Both the position numbers and the translations under genes were made by a program. Positions 52,622 through 62,042 of a stretch of 64,000 nucleotides of DNA are shown here, one piece after another. A model generated the notes under the pieces. The model was not told the origin of the DNA. It searched no databases and worked only from the letters and a program-made list of their open reading frames with translations. The stretch comes from Haloactinopolyspora alba (GTDB lineage Bacteria; Actinomycetota; Actinomycetes; Jiangellales; Jiangellaceae), in contig NZ_PYGE01000022.1 of assembly GCF_003014555.1 (NCBI RefSeq), positions 1 to 64,000 of the forward strand, given 5' to 3'. The stretch's first letter is position 1. Every line of letters starts with the position of its first letter.

Positions 52622-53551
52622 ATGGGCATCATCGACGCCGCCGCACTCGGCCGGGAAACACTCGAAGAGGTCCGCACGCTGGCCGAACGCGCCCGTGCCG
52701 TGGACGGCGCCGCGCCGTTCTCCGACGGCGTGTGGCGTGCCGTCGCCGGCGGTCACAGCACTCTGGCGCTGTCGTCGACCGGCTCGGACGCGGCGCTGCT
52801 CGGTGCCGCGTTCAGCGCCGAGCAGGGTGACCGTCTCGCCGCCGAGCTCGTGGTCGATCCCGGCCACCGCCGGCAGGGCCGCGGCGGCGCGCTGGTCCGG
52901 GAGTTGCTCGAGCGCACACCGGGCGAGCTGTGGCTCTGGGCGCACGGCGACCATCCCGGCGCCCGGGCACTGGCGGCGCGGCACGAGCTCGAACGCGCTC
53001 GCGAGCTGCTGCAGATGCGCAGCGACGTCGGACCGGGCACTCCGCCGCCGGGCGCCGTCGTCCCGCCGGACGGCGTGCGTATCCGCCCGTTCGTGATCGG
53101 GCAGGACGAGGACGCGTGGCTGGAGGTGAACAACGCGGCCTTCAGCTGGCACCCCGAGCAGAGCGGGCAGACCCGCGCGGACATCGAGGCCGCCGAGTCG
53201 GAGCCGGACTTCGATCCGGCCGGGTTCCTGCTCGCCGTGGACGCCGACGACCGGTTGCTCGGCTTCCACTGGACGAAGGTGCACCCGCAGGACCCGAACC
53301 CGCCTCACGACTCGCCCGGGGGCCCGATCGGCGAGATCTACGTCCTCGGTGTCGCTCCGTCGGCGCACGGGCGCGGGCTCGGCGCGGCGCTGACGGCGGC
53401 CGGGCTGCGCCATCTCTCCGACGTCGCCGGCGTCGGCACGGTGCAGCTGTACGTCGAGGGCGACAACACCGCCGCGGTGCACCTCTACGAACGGATGGGC
53501 TTCCGGCGCTACGCCGTCGACGTCGCCTACCGGCGCCCGGAATCGCCATGA
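52622..53551 (+). CDS. mshD: Mycothiol synthase (MshD)
   Basis: This acetylates Cys-GlcN-Ins in the last step of mycothiol synthesis. The 309-residue protein has two GNAT domains: the N-terminal one with VVDPGHRRQGRGGALVREL, and the active C-terminal one with IYVLGVAPSAHGRGLGAALT and YVEGDNTAAVHLYERMGF. VNNAAFSWHPEQSGQT is a MshD-typical segment. This confirms an actinobacterial host, since mycothiol is confined to that phylum. The gene sits directly after glnR. Confidence 0.94.
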   Translation: MGIIDAAALGRETLEEVRTLAERARAVDGAAPFSDGVWRAVAGGHSTLALSSTGSDAALLGAAFSAEQGDRLAAELVVDPGHRRQGRGGALVRELLERTPGELWLWAHGDHPGARALAARHELERARELLQMRSDVGPGTPPPGAVVPPDGVRIRPFVIGQDEDAWLEVNNAAFSWHPEQSGQTRADIEAAESEPDFDPAGFLLAVDADDRLLGFHWTKVHPQDPNPPHDSPGGPIGEIYVLGVAPSAHGRGLGAALTAAGLRHLSDVAGVGTVQLYVEGDNTAAVHLYERMGFRRYAVDVAYRRPESP

Positions 53552-53605
53552 TTCACGCCGATCAGGAGCTACCGGCCGTTCACCCGAGCGTGCCAGCATT
53601 GACGT

Positions 53606-55684
53606 ATGGCTGAGACGGACACGACCGAGGACCGCTACCTCGATCGGGAGCTGTCCTGGCTGGCGTTCAACACCCGGGTGCTCGAGCTCGCCGAGGATCC
53701 GGACCTGCCGTTGCTCGAGCGGGCACGGTTCCTGGCCATCTGCTCCAGCAACCTGGACGAGTTCTACATGGTCCGGGTCGCGGGGTTGAAGCGGCGCATC
53801 GCCGCCGGCGTCGCGATTCCCGCGGCCGGCGGCCTCATGCCGCGCGAGAAGCTCGAACGCACTCTCGACCGCACCCGTGAGCTGATGGCCAGGCAGACGC
53901 GGTGCTTCCGCTCGGACGTGCTGCCCGCCCTGGACAAGGAGGGCATCGACGTCGACCGCTGGGACGACCTCGACGAGGCCGAGCAGACGTCGCTGCGACG
54001 GCTGTTCACCGAGCGCATCTTCCCGGTGCTGACGCCGCTGGCCGTCGACCCCGCGCACCCGTTCCCGTACATCTCCGGCCTGTCCCTCAATCTCGCGGTG
54101 TCGCTGCGCAACCCGCGCAACGACACCGAGCACTTCGCCCGGGTCAAGGTGCCGCCGAACTTCGCCCGGTTCCTGCCCGTGGCCGATCAGCGCTTCGTCC
54201 CGCTCGAGGACGTCATCGCCGCCCATCTCGACCAGCTGTTCCCGGGCATGGAGGTGCTGCAGAACCACACCTTCCGGGTGACCCGCAACGAGGACGTCGA
54301 GGTCGAGGAGGACGACGCCGAGAACCTGCTGACCGCCATGGAGCGCGAACTGATGCGCAGGCGGTTCGGCCCGGCGGTGCGCCTCGAGGTGGAGGAGACG
54401 GTCGACCCGTACGTGCTCGACCTGCTCCAGCGCGAGCTGGGGGTCAGCGACGGCGAGACGTTCATGCTGCCCGGCCCGCTGGATCTGACCGGGCTCGACG
54501 ACATCGCCGACCTCGACCGTGCCGAGCTCAAGTACCGGCCGTTCCTGCCGGCCACGCACCGCGACCTGCCGGACGTCGAGTCGGCTGCGCCGGCGGACAT
54601 GTTCGCCGCGATCTCCAAGGGCGACGTACTGGTCCACCACCCGTACGACTCGTTCTCCACGAGCGTGCAGCGGTTCATCGAGCAGGCCGCCGCCGATCCA
54701 CGGGTGCTGGCGATCAAGCAGACGCTGTACCGCACCAGCGGCGACTCGCCGATCGTGGACGCGCTGATCGACGCCGCCGAGGCCGGCAAGCAGGTGCTCG
54801 CGCTCGTCGAGATCAAGGCACGATTCGACGAGCAGGCCAACATCACCTGGGCCCGCAAGCTCGAGCAGTCCGGCGTGCACGTCGTGTACGGGCTGGTGGG
54901 GCTGAAGACGCACTGCAAGCTGTGCCTGGTGGTCCGGGACGAGGCCGGCGGCACCATCCGCCGCTACAGCCACATCGGCACCGGCAACTACCACCCGAAA
55001 ACCGCGCGCGGCTACGAGGACCTGGGGCTGCTCACGGCCGATCCGGAGGTCGCCGAGGACGCGAACCACCTGTTCAACACCCTGTCCGGATACTCGATCG
55101 AGTCGGAGTACCAGCGGCTGCTGGTGGCCCCGCACTCGTTGCGCAGCGGAATCGTCGAGCGCATCGAGCGTGAGATCGAGCATCACCGCGCCGGGCGGCC
55201 CGCCCGCATCAGGTTCAAGCTGAACAGCCTGGTCGACGAGTCGATCATCGACTCGCTGTACGAGGCGTCCATGGCCGGTGTGCCCGTCGACATCTGGGTC
55301 CGCGGCATCTGCGGGATGCGCCCCGGCGTCGAAGGGCTGTCCGAGAACGTCCGGGTGCGCAGCATCCTGGGGCGGTTCCTCGAGCACTCACGCATCTTCG
55401 CGTTCGAGAACGGCGGCGACGCCGAGCACTGGATCGGCTCGGCCGACCTGATGCACCGCAACCTCGACCGCCGTGTCGAGGCGCTGGTGCGGCTGTGCCG
55501 TCCGGAGCACCTCCAGGAGCTGAACGGGCTGTTCGACCTCGCGTTCGACCCCGGGACGGCGTCCTGGCACCTGCTGCCCGACGGCGACTGGGTGCGCCAG
55601 TACCGCGGGCCCGACGACGAGCCGCTGCTCGACCTGCAACACGCGCTGATCGAACGCAAGCAACGCCGGAGGTCAGGTACGTGA
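53606..55684 (+). CDS. ppk: Polyphosphate kinase PPK1
   Basis: This forms long-chain polyphosphate from ATP and the reverse. The 692-residue protein has the N, H, C1 and C2 domains: start [20 protein letters not shown], active-site Lys/His loop [19 protein letters not shown] (His autophosphorylated), [18 protein letters not shown] and the C2 metal/ATP residues around [17 protein letters not shown]. Canonical length. The last codons overlap the CYTH-CHAD gene by four bases (GTGA at 55681). The mutT1-type gene follows next but one, as ppk-mutT1 do in M. tuberculosis. Confidence 0.96.
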   Translation: MAETDTTEDRYLDRELSWLAFNTRVLELAEDPDLPLLERARFLAICSSNLDEFYMVRVAGLKRRIAAGVAIPAAGGLMPREKLERTLDRTRELMARQTRCFRSDVLPALDKEGIDVDRWDDLDEAEQTSLRRLFTERIFPVLTPLAVDPAHPFPYISGLSLNLAVSLRNPRNDTEHFARVKVPPNFARFLPVADQRFVPLEDVIAAHLDQLFPGMEVLQNHTFRVTRNEDVEVEEDDAENLLTAMERELMRRRFGPAVRLEVEETVDPYVLDLLQRELGVSDGETFMLPGPLDLTGLDDIADLDRAELKYRPFLPATHRDLPDVESAAPADMFAAISKGDVLVHHPYDSFSTSVQRFIEQAAADPRVLAIKQTLYRTSGDSPIVDALIDAAEAGKQVLALVEIKARFDEQANITWARKLEQSGVHVVYGLVGLKTHCKLCLVVRDEAGGTIRRYSHIGTGNYHPKTARGYEDLGLLTADPEVAEDANHLFNTLSGYSIESEYQRLLVAPHSLRSGIVERIEREIEHHRAGRPARIRFKLNSLVDESIIDSLYEASMAGVPVDIWVRGICGMRPGVEGLSENVRVRSILGRFLEHSRIFAFENGGDAEHWIGSADLMHRNLDRRVEALVRLCRPEHLQELNGLFDLAFDPGTASWHLLPDGDWVRQYRGPDDEPLLDLQHALIERKQRRRSGT

Positions 55685-57264
55685 GCCCGACGGACGAACC
55701 CACTCAGCCCCGGACCTCTTCGGCCCGCGAGGTCGAGCAGAAGTTCCGGGTGCACGGCCTGTTCGAGATGCCCGACCTGTCCGCCATCGACGGTGTCGCG
55801 TCCGTCGACGAGCTCGGGGGCGTCGAGCTGACGTCGGCGTACTACGACACCGACGACCTGCGGCTGGCCCGCGAGGGCATCACCTGCCGCCGCCGGACCG
55901 GCGACGACACCGGCGACGGTACTGGCGACAGCGACGGCGACAACGGGTGGCAGCTCAAACTGCCGGTGGCGTCGTCCGGACCGGGGGTCCGCGACGAGAT
56001 CCGGCTGCCGCTCGACGGCACCGGCACGCCGCCTGCCCAGCTCACCGACGTCGTCCGGGTCATCGTGCGGGACGCGCCCGTGCGGCTGGTCTCCACGCTG
56101 CGGACCACCCGTGACCGGTGGCTGCTCACGAGCGCGGACGGGCCGGGTGCGGAGCTCGTCGACGACACCGTTCACGTGCTCGACGCCGACGGCGACGTGT
56201 CCGCGCGGTTCCGCGAGCTGGAGCTCGAGCAGCGCGAGCACGGCATCCCGGTCGACAGCGTCACCGGAGCCCTGACCACCGCCGGGGCCGTCGGTGGCGA
56301 GTTCGTCGCGAAGGTGGTCCGTGCCCTGGGGCCCGGCGCTGCCGCCGAGCCGGAGGTGCCGCCGCCCGGCACGCCGCGGCCGAAGGACCCTGCAGCCGCC
56401 ACCCTGACCGCGTACCTGCGCCGGCACGTCCGGGCGCTGCGGGCGGCCGACATCGCCTACCGGCTCGACCCGGGCGACCCGGAGACGGTCCATCAGCTCC
56501 GCGTCGCCGCCCGCCGGTTGCGCAGCGGGTTACGGACCTTCCGGCCGCTGGTCGACAAGACCTGGGCGAAACAGCTGCGCACCGAGCTGGCATGGTTCGC
56601 CCGCAGCCTCGGTGAGTTGCGCGAGAACACGGTGCTGCTGGACCGCCTCGAGCGGCACAGTGCCGGCCTCCCGGCCGATCTGCCGGCCGACGACGTGCGC
56701 GCGCTGCTGGCCGAGTCGCTGGGTGCGCGGATCGGCGCCGCGAACGCCCGCGCGCTGGCGCTGCTGAACTCGACCCGGTACCTCGACCTGCACGAGCGCC
56801 TCGTCGCCGCGGCGCACGAGGCGCCGACGACGGCACCGGCCGACGAGTCCGCACGGTCGAGCCTGCCGCCACTGGTCGCGAAGTCCTGGGAGCGCCTCGC
56901 CGCGTCGTGCGCACAGCTCCACCAGGACCTGCCGGACGATCAGTGGCACGAGGCCCGGCTCGAGGCGAAACGCACCCGGTACGCCGCCGAGGCCGTGGCG
57001 CCCACCCTGGGCGGTGACGCCAAGGCCTTCGCCAAGCGGCTCGAGAAGCTCACCGACGTGCTCGGCGAGCATCAGGACGCCGCCCAGGCCGCCGCCACCG
57101 CGCGCGAACTGGCGAGCACCGCCGGGGCGTCTCCGGACGTCGCGTTCGCCCTCGGCGTGCTCGCCTCGAACGAGCGCGACCACGTCGACGAGGCCAGGCG
57201 ACGTTTCGCGGCCGTGTGGCCCGATGCCCGCAAGCCGAAATGGCGCCGGTGGCTCGCGTCGTGA
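55681..57264 (+). CDS. CYTH-CHAD domain protein
   Basis: A 527-residue two-domain protein. The N-terminal CYTH (triphosphate tunnel) domain has the ExExK strand in [11 protein letters not shown]; the C-terminal CHAD domain has [18 protein letters not shown] and the matching distal [14 protein letters not shown], basic helices that bind polyphosphate. The CYTH half probably hydrolyses tripolyphosphate or a related substrate, while CHAD tethers to polyphosphate granules, in line with its coupling to ppk. The GTG start overlaps the ppk stop, and its own stop overlaps the next start (GTGA at 57261). Confidence 0.9.
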   Translation: MSPTDEPTQPRTSSAREVEQKFRVHGLFEMPDLSAIDGVASVDELGGVELTSAYYDTDDLRLAREGITCRRRTGDDTGDGTGDSDGDNGWQLKLPVASSGPGVRDEIRLPLDGTGTPPAQLTDVVRVIVRDAPVRLVSTLRTTRDRWLLTSADGPGAELVDDTVHVLDADGDVSARFRELELEQREHGIPVDSVTGALTTAGAVGGEFVAKVVRALGPGAAAEPEVPPPGTPRPKDPAAATLTAYLRRHVRALRAADIAYRLDPGDPETVHQLRVAARRLRSGLRTFRPLVDKTWAKQLRTELAWFARSLGELRENTVLLDRLERHSAGLPADLPADDVRALLAESLGARIGAANARALALLNSTRYLDLHERLVAAAHEAPTTAPADESARSSLPPLVAKSWERLAASCAQLHQDLPDDQWHEARLEAKRTRYAAEAVAPTLGGDAKAFAKRLEKLTDVLGEHQDAAQAAATARELASTAGASPDVAFALGVLASNERDHVDEARRRFAAVWPDARKPKWRRWLAS

Positions 57265-58136
57265 CGGGCACGGACGGACCGGTCCTGGCGGCCGGCGCGG
57301 TGGTCTGGGCCGGACCGCTCGATCGACCCCGGGTCTGCCTGATCCACCGGCCGAAGTACGACGACTGGTCGTTGCCCAAGGGCAAGGCCGACCGTGACGA
57401 GCACCTGTTCGTGACGGCCGTGCGCGAAGTGGCCGAGGAGACCGGCCACGACGTCGTCCTCGGCCGGCCGTTGCCGTCGCAGGAGTACGACGTCGCCGGC
57501 AGGCCGAAGCTGGTGCGCTACTGGCTCGCGGAGGCCGACCCCGACCCGCGGCCGCGGGAGCCGGACGCCGAGGTCGACGACGTCGTCTTCCTGCCGCTCC
57601 CCGAGGCCCTGGACCGGCTCAGCCACCCCCACGACGTCGACCTGGTCGAGGCCGCCATGTCCGGCCCGCTGCGGACGACGGCGACCGTACTGCTGCGCCA
57701 CGCCAAGGCCGTCAGCCGTTCGTCCTGGGACGGCCCCGACGCCGAACGGCCGCTCACCGCCGACGGGAGCGCACACGCGGAGGCTCTGGCGGCCCCGCTG
57801 TCCACGCTCGGACTGCGGCGCGTGGTGTCAAGTGACGCTGTGCGCTGCGTCGACAGCGTTCGCCCGTTCGCGCGGCAGCGGAGCACGATGGAGCTGGAAC
57901 CACTGCTGTCCGAGCACAACCTCGACGCACCCGCGGACCCGCACCCGGCGACGAAGATCACCCGCTCCCTGGGCCGCGAGGGTGGTGCGCTGATCTGTTC
58001 GCATCGGCCGGTGCTTCCCCTGTTGTTCGACGCGCTCGGTGTCGAACGACCGCCCGCGCTGGGCACCGGGTCGTTCGCGGTGGTGCACCACGACGGCGAC
58101 CGGCTCGTCGCGGTCGACCGGCCCGACGCACCGTGA
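57261..58136 (+). CDS. mutT1: MutT1-type NUDIX/histidine phosphatase fusion
   Basis: A 291-residue fusion. The NUDIX half has the box GKADRDEHLFVTAVREVAEE, and the C-terminal SixA-like half has the LRHAKA motif and SHRPVLP. M. tuberculosis MutT1 (Rv2985), the next gene after ppk there, has this same fusion and destroys 8-oxo-(d)GTP and diadenosine polyphosphates. The GTG at 57261 overlaps the CYTH-CHAD stop by four bases; ATG 57240 is possible. It pairs functionally with MutY in avoiding oxidative mutation, and the polyphosphate neighbours hint at nucleotide-phosphate salvage. Confidence 0.9.
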   Translation: MTGTDGPVLAAGAVVWAGPLDRPRVCLIHRPKYDDWSLPKGKADRDEHLFVTAVREVAEETGHDVVLGRPLPSQEYDVAGRPKLVRYWLAEADPDPRPREPDAEVDDVVFLPLPEALDRLSHPHDVDLVEAAMSGPLRTTATVLLRHAKAVSRSSWDGPDAERPLTADGSAHAEALAAPLSTLGLRRVVSSDAVRCVDSVRPFARQRSTMELEPLLSEHNLDAPADPHPATKITRSLGREGGALICSHRPVLPLLFDALGVERPPALGTGSFAVVHHDGDRLVAVDRPDAP

Positions 58137-58141
58137 CCGCG

Positions 58142-59473
58142 TCACAGACCCAGGACGAGTTGCGCCGTGACGAAGTAGATGATCAGCCCGGTGGCGTCGA
58201 CGAGCGTGGTGACCATCGGCGCCGACACCACCGCCGGGTCGATGCGCAGCCGCTTCGCCAGCAGCGGCATGGTCGCTCCCACCGTCGTCGCCCAGGTACA
58301 GATCGCGACCAGCGAGATCGCGACCACCAGCGCGATCCGGCCGTCGACCAGCAGCGCCGCGACCACCATCCCGACCGTGGCGAGCATGACGCCCAGCAGC
58401 AGCCCGACACGCCCCTCGCGCCACACCACCCGCACCAGATCCGAGCCGCGCACCTCACCGACCGCCATCGCCCGCACGGCGGCGGTGGCAGCCTGCGCGC
58501 CGGCGTTGCCGCCGGTGCCGACGAGCAGCGGCACGAACAGCGCCAGCGCGGTCACCTCGGCCAGTGTCGCCTCGAAGACCTGCAGCACGTTCACCGTCAG
58601 CGTCGCCGCGACGATCAGCAGGAGCAGCCAGACCGCGCGCGAGCGCGCCAGCTGCCACACGCCGGTCGACATGTAGTGCCCCGCCCACGGCGCGGCACCG
58701 GCCTGGCGGGCGGCGTCCTCGGTGTCGGCGGCCTCGATCAGCTCCACCGCGTCGTCGATCGTGAGCAGCCCCACCAGCCGGTCCTCGCTGTCCACGACCG
58801 GCAGGCCGAGAATGTTCGTCTCCCGCATCAGCCGGGCCGCCGCCTCGGCGTCGTCGGTGACGTGAGCGTGCGGGACGTCCGGATCGATCAGCTCGGCCAC
58901 CCGGTGCCCGGACGGACTCAGCAGCAGCTCCCGGAGCTTCACCACCCCGGTCAGCCGCCGGCCGGCATCGAGCACCGGGAGCGTGTACACGGTCTCCGCG
59001 TCCGCGCCCTTGCTGCGCACCACCCCCAGCGCCACCTCGGCGCTCATGTCTGGCGAGACGTTCACGGTCTCGGGCGTCATGACCCGGCCGACGGATCCTT
59101 CCGGATAGCCGAGCAGCGCGGCGGTCATCCGCCGCTCGTTGGCGCTCAGGCCCGCCAGAACGCGCTTGGCGACCTTCGCCGGGGCCTCCCCGAGCATGCG
59201 CGCCCGGTCGTCCGGATCCATCTCCTCGACCAGGTCACGGAACACGTGATCACGCAGACCCAGCAGGATCCGCTGCTGGTCGACCGGCTCGAGTTCCTCG
59301 AACACCGCCAACGCGCGCTCCTTGTCGAGCAGCCGGAACGCGACCACGGCGTCGACGGCGTCGATCCTGGCGAGTTCGTCGGCGATGACGTACGGCTGGT
59401 GCTCGGCCAGCCACTGCTGCAGCCCCGGCAGATCGTCACCACCGGGAATCGCCCGCGGGTCTTCGGTGTCCAC
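58142..59473 (-). CDS. mgtE: Magnesium transporter MgtE
   Basis: A 443-residue Mg2+ channel-transporter. The N domain (VVAFRLLDKERALAVFEELEP) and two CBS domains (RVMTPETVNVSPDM and VVDSEDRLVGLLTIDD) sense cytoplasmic Mg2+, and five membrane helices form the pore with the signature VGTGGNAGAQAATAAVRAMA. Normal length. The GTG at 59473 is the start. It converges with mutT1 (five bases apart) and diverges from pstS. No obvious M-box riboswitch is visible upstream. Confidence 0.92.
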   Translation of the reverse strand: MDTEDPRAIPGGDDLPGLQQWLAEHQPYVIADELARIDAVDAVVAFRLLDKERALAVFEELEPVDQQRILLGLRDHVFRDLVEEMDPDDRARMLGEAPAKVAKRVLAGLSANERRMTAALLGYPEGSVGRVMTPETVNVSPDMSAEVALGVVRSKGADAETVYTLPVLDAGRRLTGVVKLRELLLSPSGHRVAELIDPDVPHAHVTDDAEAAARLMRETNILGLPVVDSEDRLVGLLTIDDAVELIEAADTEDAARQAGAAPWAGHYMSTGVWQLARSRAVWLLLLIVAATLTVNVLQVFEATLAEVTALALFVPLLVGTGGNAGAQAATAAVRAMAVGEVRGSDLVRVVWREGRVGLLLGVMLATVGMVVAALLVDGRIALVVAISLVAICTWATTVGATMPLLAKRLRIDPAVVSAPMVTTLVDATGLIIYFVTAQLVLGL

Positions 59474-59815
59474 GTGCCTGCCCTGCCCCTCAAGCCGGCA
59501 TCCGGGTCACTGCGGAGCCTACGATCAGCACGCGACGACGTCGCCCGGGTCACCCGGATCACCCGCCGCCGGCCGGCCGGGAACGAGCGGACAGCCCACG
59601 TGACCTGCCCGTAACCGCGCTGCGCGGCCGGTCGTGACCACGCCGCAACCGGACATGCGGGCTGTTCACGTGACGGCCATCACACGGCCAGCAAGACGTG
59701 GACGAGTGTGCGGTCGTCGTTCATTCCTCGTTCACTCTCCACGGGCCACCACGTCACCTCGGATGCCTAACTTTTCCAGTGTCAAGGACGTATAGGTCCA
59801 GGAAGGACATCGGAC
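59474..59815. other. Divergent mgtE-pstS control region
   Basis: About 340 bases with no gene. It contains candidate PhoP boxes (59664-59674 and 59719-59740), and nothing else I can name. A TAACTT near 59768 is a possible -10 for pstS. Confidence 0.5.
59719..59740 (+). promoter_or_regulatory. Candidate PhoP (PHO) box upstream of pstS
   Basis: Two adjoining 11-base repeats, GTTCATTCCTC and GTTCACTCTCC, match the 11-base GTTCAC-type direct-repeat pattern of actinomycete PhoP sites. A lone GTTCACGTGAC at 59664-59674 may be a further unit. It lies about 75 bases before the pstS start. Confidence 0.65.
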
Positions 59816-60964
59816 GTGAACTTCAGCATTGTTCGCCGCAGACTGGCCCCTGTAGCCGTGGCCGGCGCCGCGGCCCTCGTGCTGTCCGCCTGTGGCTCGG
59901 ACCCGGAAACCGACGCCACCTCGGACACCGCCGGCGGCGACGGCGGCGGCGAGACCGACGACAGCGGGGACGGCTCCGAGAGCTCGTTGTCCGGCTCCTT
60001 GAGCGGTGCCGGCGCGAGCTCGCAGGAATCCGCCGTCCAGGCCTGGATCGCGGGCTTCCAGCAGCAGAACCCGGACGTCACCGTCAACTATGCACCTGAG
60101 GGCTCCGGCGCCGGCCGTGAGCAGTTCACCTCCGGCGCCGTGCCGTTCGCCGGTAGCGACGCCGCGCTCGACGAGAAGGAGATGGCAGCAGCCGAGGACG
60201 CGTGCGGCGCGCCGGCGGTCAACCTGCCCCTGTACATCGACCCGATCGCGCTGCCGTACAACCTGCCCGGCGTCGACAACCTCAACCTGAGCCCCGAGGT
60301 GATCGCCGGAATCTTCAACGAGCAGATCACGAACTGGAACGACCCGGCGATCGCCCAGGACAACCCGGACGCGACGCTTCCGGACATGCCCATCACGCCG
60401 GTGCACCGCTCGGACGAGTCCGGCACCACCGAGAACTTCGTCGACTACCTCTCGCAGGCCGCACCGGACGCCTGGCCGCACGAGGTCAGCGGCGACTGGC
60501 CGACCGACCTGAGCGGCGAGGCCGCCGCGCAGACCCCGGGCGTCATCCAGGCCGTGGACGCCGCCGAGGGCACCATCGGCTACGCCAGCGCCGCGGCCGT
60601 CGGCGACCGCACGACCGTGGCCGTGGGCGTCGGCGAGGAGTTCGTCGAGTACTCCGCGGAAGCGGCGGCGGCCGTCGTCGCGAACTCCCCGCAGGCCGAG
60701 GGCAGGGCCGAGCACGACCTCGCCATCGACCTGGCCCGCGACACCACCGAGTCCGGCAACTACCCGATCGTGCTGATCTCCTACACGATCGTGTGCACCG
60801 CGTACTCGGACGAGCAGACCGGAAACCTCGTGACCGAGTACGTGAGCTACGTCGCGAGCGACGAGGGCCAGCAGGCGGCCGCGGAAGCCGCCGGCTCGGC
60901 CCCCATCTCGGACGAGATGCAGACCGACGTCCAGAGTGCCCTGGACTCCATCGAGATCGGCTGA
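59816..60964 (+). CDS. pstS: Phosphate ABC transporter substrate-binding lipoprotein PstS
   Basis: A 382-residue lipoprotein that captures phosphate outside the membrane. The lipobox is LVLSAC-G, then a Gly/Asp/Ser linker (residues about 28-60) and the binding domain with GAGASSQESAVQAW, YAPEGSGAGREQF, PFAGSDAALDEKE and VHRSDESGTTENF, the phosphate-contacting loops. The GTG start has GGAAGGA upstream. A hairpin separates it from pstC, which would let pstS be expressed more strongly than the rest of the operon. Confidence 0.95.
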   Translation: MNFSIVRRRLAPVAVAGAAALVLSACGSDPETDATSDTAGGDGGGETDDSGDGSESSLSGSLSGAGASSQESAVQAWIAGFQQQNPDVTVNYAPEGSGAGREQFTSGAVPFAGSDAALDEKEMAAAEDACGAPAVNLPLYIDPIALPYNLPGVDNLNLSPEVIAGIFNEQITNWNDPAIAQDNPDATLPDMPITPVHRSDESGTTENFVDYLSQAAPDAWPHEVSGDWPTDLSGEAAAQTPGVIQAVDAAEGTIGYASAAAVGDRTTVAVGVGEEFVEYSAEAAAAVVANSPQAEGRAEHDLAIDLARDTTESGNYPIVLISYTIVCTAYSDEQTGNLVTEYVSYVASDEGQQAAAEAAGSAPISDEMQTDVQSALDSIEIG

Positions 60965-60996
60965 TCCGTCCCATCAGCACGCACTGGCACACCAGC

Positions 60997-61034
60997 GCCG
61001 GGCGGCCCGTACCCTCTAGGGCGGGCCGCCCGGC
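60997..61034 (+). terminator. Hairpin between pstS and pstC
   Basis: GCCGGGCGGCCCG and CGGGCCGCCCGGC form a perfect 13-base stem around a 12-base loop, with no T-tract. It likely acts as a partial terminator or a 3' stabiliser that raises the PstS level over the permeases. The 3' arm ends one base before a GTG (61035), which argues against that GTG as the pstC start. Confidence 0.72.
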
Positions 61035-61088
61035 GTGGCGCGCCACCACCACCCGCACACTGCCTCCCGCAACTTGCGAGTTGACACC

Positions 61089-62042
61089 GTGACCACCAGC
61101 ACCGAGCCTGCGACGAAGCCACCCGGCCGGCCTCGTCGGGCCAAGGTCCGCCCTGGGGACCGGAACTTCTCCTGGGCCACGCGCGCCGCCGGCGTGCTCA
61201 TCCTCATCGTCCTCGCGGGCGTCGCCGCGTTCCTCGTCCGCGAGGCGATACCCGCGTTCCGCGCCGACCCGGCCGAGATCGACGGCGGCGAGGGGTTCTT
61301 CGCCTACGTCTGGCCGCTCGTGTTCGGCACACTCGTGGCGGCTTTCATCGCGCTGATCATCGCGACCCCGCTGGCGCTCGGCATCGCACTGTTCATCTCG
61401 CACTACGCACCCCGGCGCATGGCACAAGGCCTGGGATACGTCGTCGACCTCCTGGCCGCGATCCCGAGCGTCGTCTACGGCCTCTGGGGGATCCAGTGGC
61501 TGGCACCCAACGTGCGCGGCACCTGGGAGTGGCTGGCCGACAACCTGGGGTTCATCCCGCTGTTCGCCGGCCCCGCATCCGCCACCGGCCGGACGATGAT
61601 GACCGCCGGGGTCGTGCTCGCGGTGATGATCCTGCCGATCATCACCGCGATCGCGCGTGAGGTCTTCCTGCAGACGCCCACGCTGCACCAGGAGGCCGCA
61701 CTCGCACTCGGCGCGACCCGGTGGGAGATGATCCGGATGGCCGTACTCCCGTTCGGCCGACCGGGCCTGATCAGCGGGGTCATGCTCGGGCTCGGCCGGG
61801 CGCTCGGCGAGACGATGGCCGTCGCCATGGTGCTGTCGACCGGAGGGTTCACCTGGTCGATGGTGTCCAGTGGTAACAACACGATCGCCGCCGAGATCGC
61901 CCTCGACTTCCCGGAGTCGGCGGGCATCGAGACGAACACGCTGATCGCGGCCGGCCTCGTCCTGTTCGTCATCACACTGGCCGTCAACATGCTCGCGCGT
62001 TGGATCGTCGCGCGACGCGAAGCGTTCTCGGGGGCGAACTGA
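61089..62042 (+). CDS. pstC: Phosphate ABC transporter permease PstC
   Basis: A 317-residue inner permease with six membrane helices. Signature loop LALGATRWEMIRMAVLP interacts with PstB, and RALGETMAVAMVLSTGG follows. I chose the GTG at 61089 (MTTSTEPATK) because the alternative at 61035 abuts the terminator hairpin. The stop overlaps the pstA start by one base (TGATG), indicating translational coupling. Confidence 0.92.
   Translation: MTTSTEPATKPPGRPRRAKVRPGDRNFSWATRAAGVLILIVLAGVAAFLVREAIPAFRADPAEIDGGEGFFAYVWPLVFGTLVAAFIALIIATPLALGIALFISHYAPRRMAQGLGYVVDLLAAIPSVVYGLWGIQWLAPNVRGTWEWLADNLGFIPLFAGPASATGRTMMTAGVVLAVMILPIITAIAREVFLQTPTLHQEAALALGATRWEMIRMAVLPFGRPGLISGVMLGLGRALGETMAVAMVLSTGGFTWSMVSSGNNTIAAEIALDFPESAGIETNTLIAAGLVLFVITLAVNMLARWIVARREAFSGAN

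Noticed and set aside
50861-55387. A 1508-codon open frame on the - strand
   Set aside because: Only its end (50861-51724) is the alpha/beta hydrolase. The rest is antisense to glnR, mshD and ppk and is an artefact of GC-rich codon use.
61035-61088. GTG at 61035 as start of pstC
   Set aside because: It directly abuts the 13-base-pair hairpin, and the extra residues are not typical of PstC; GTG 61089 fits better.
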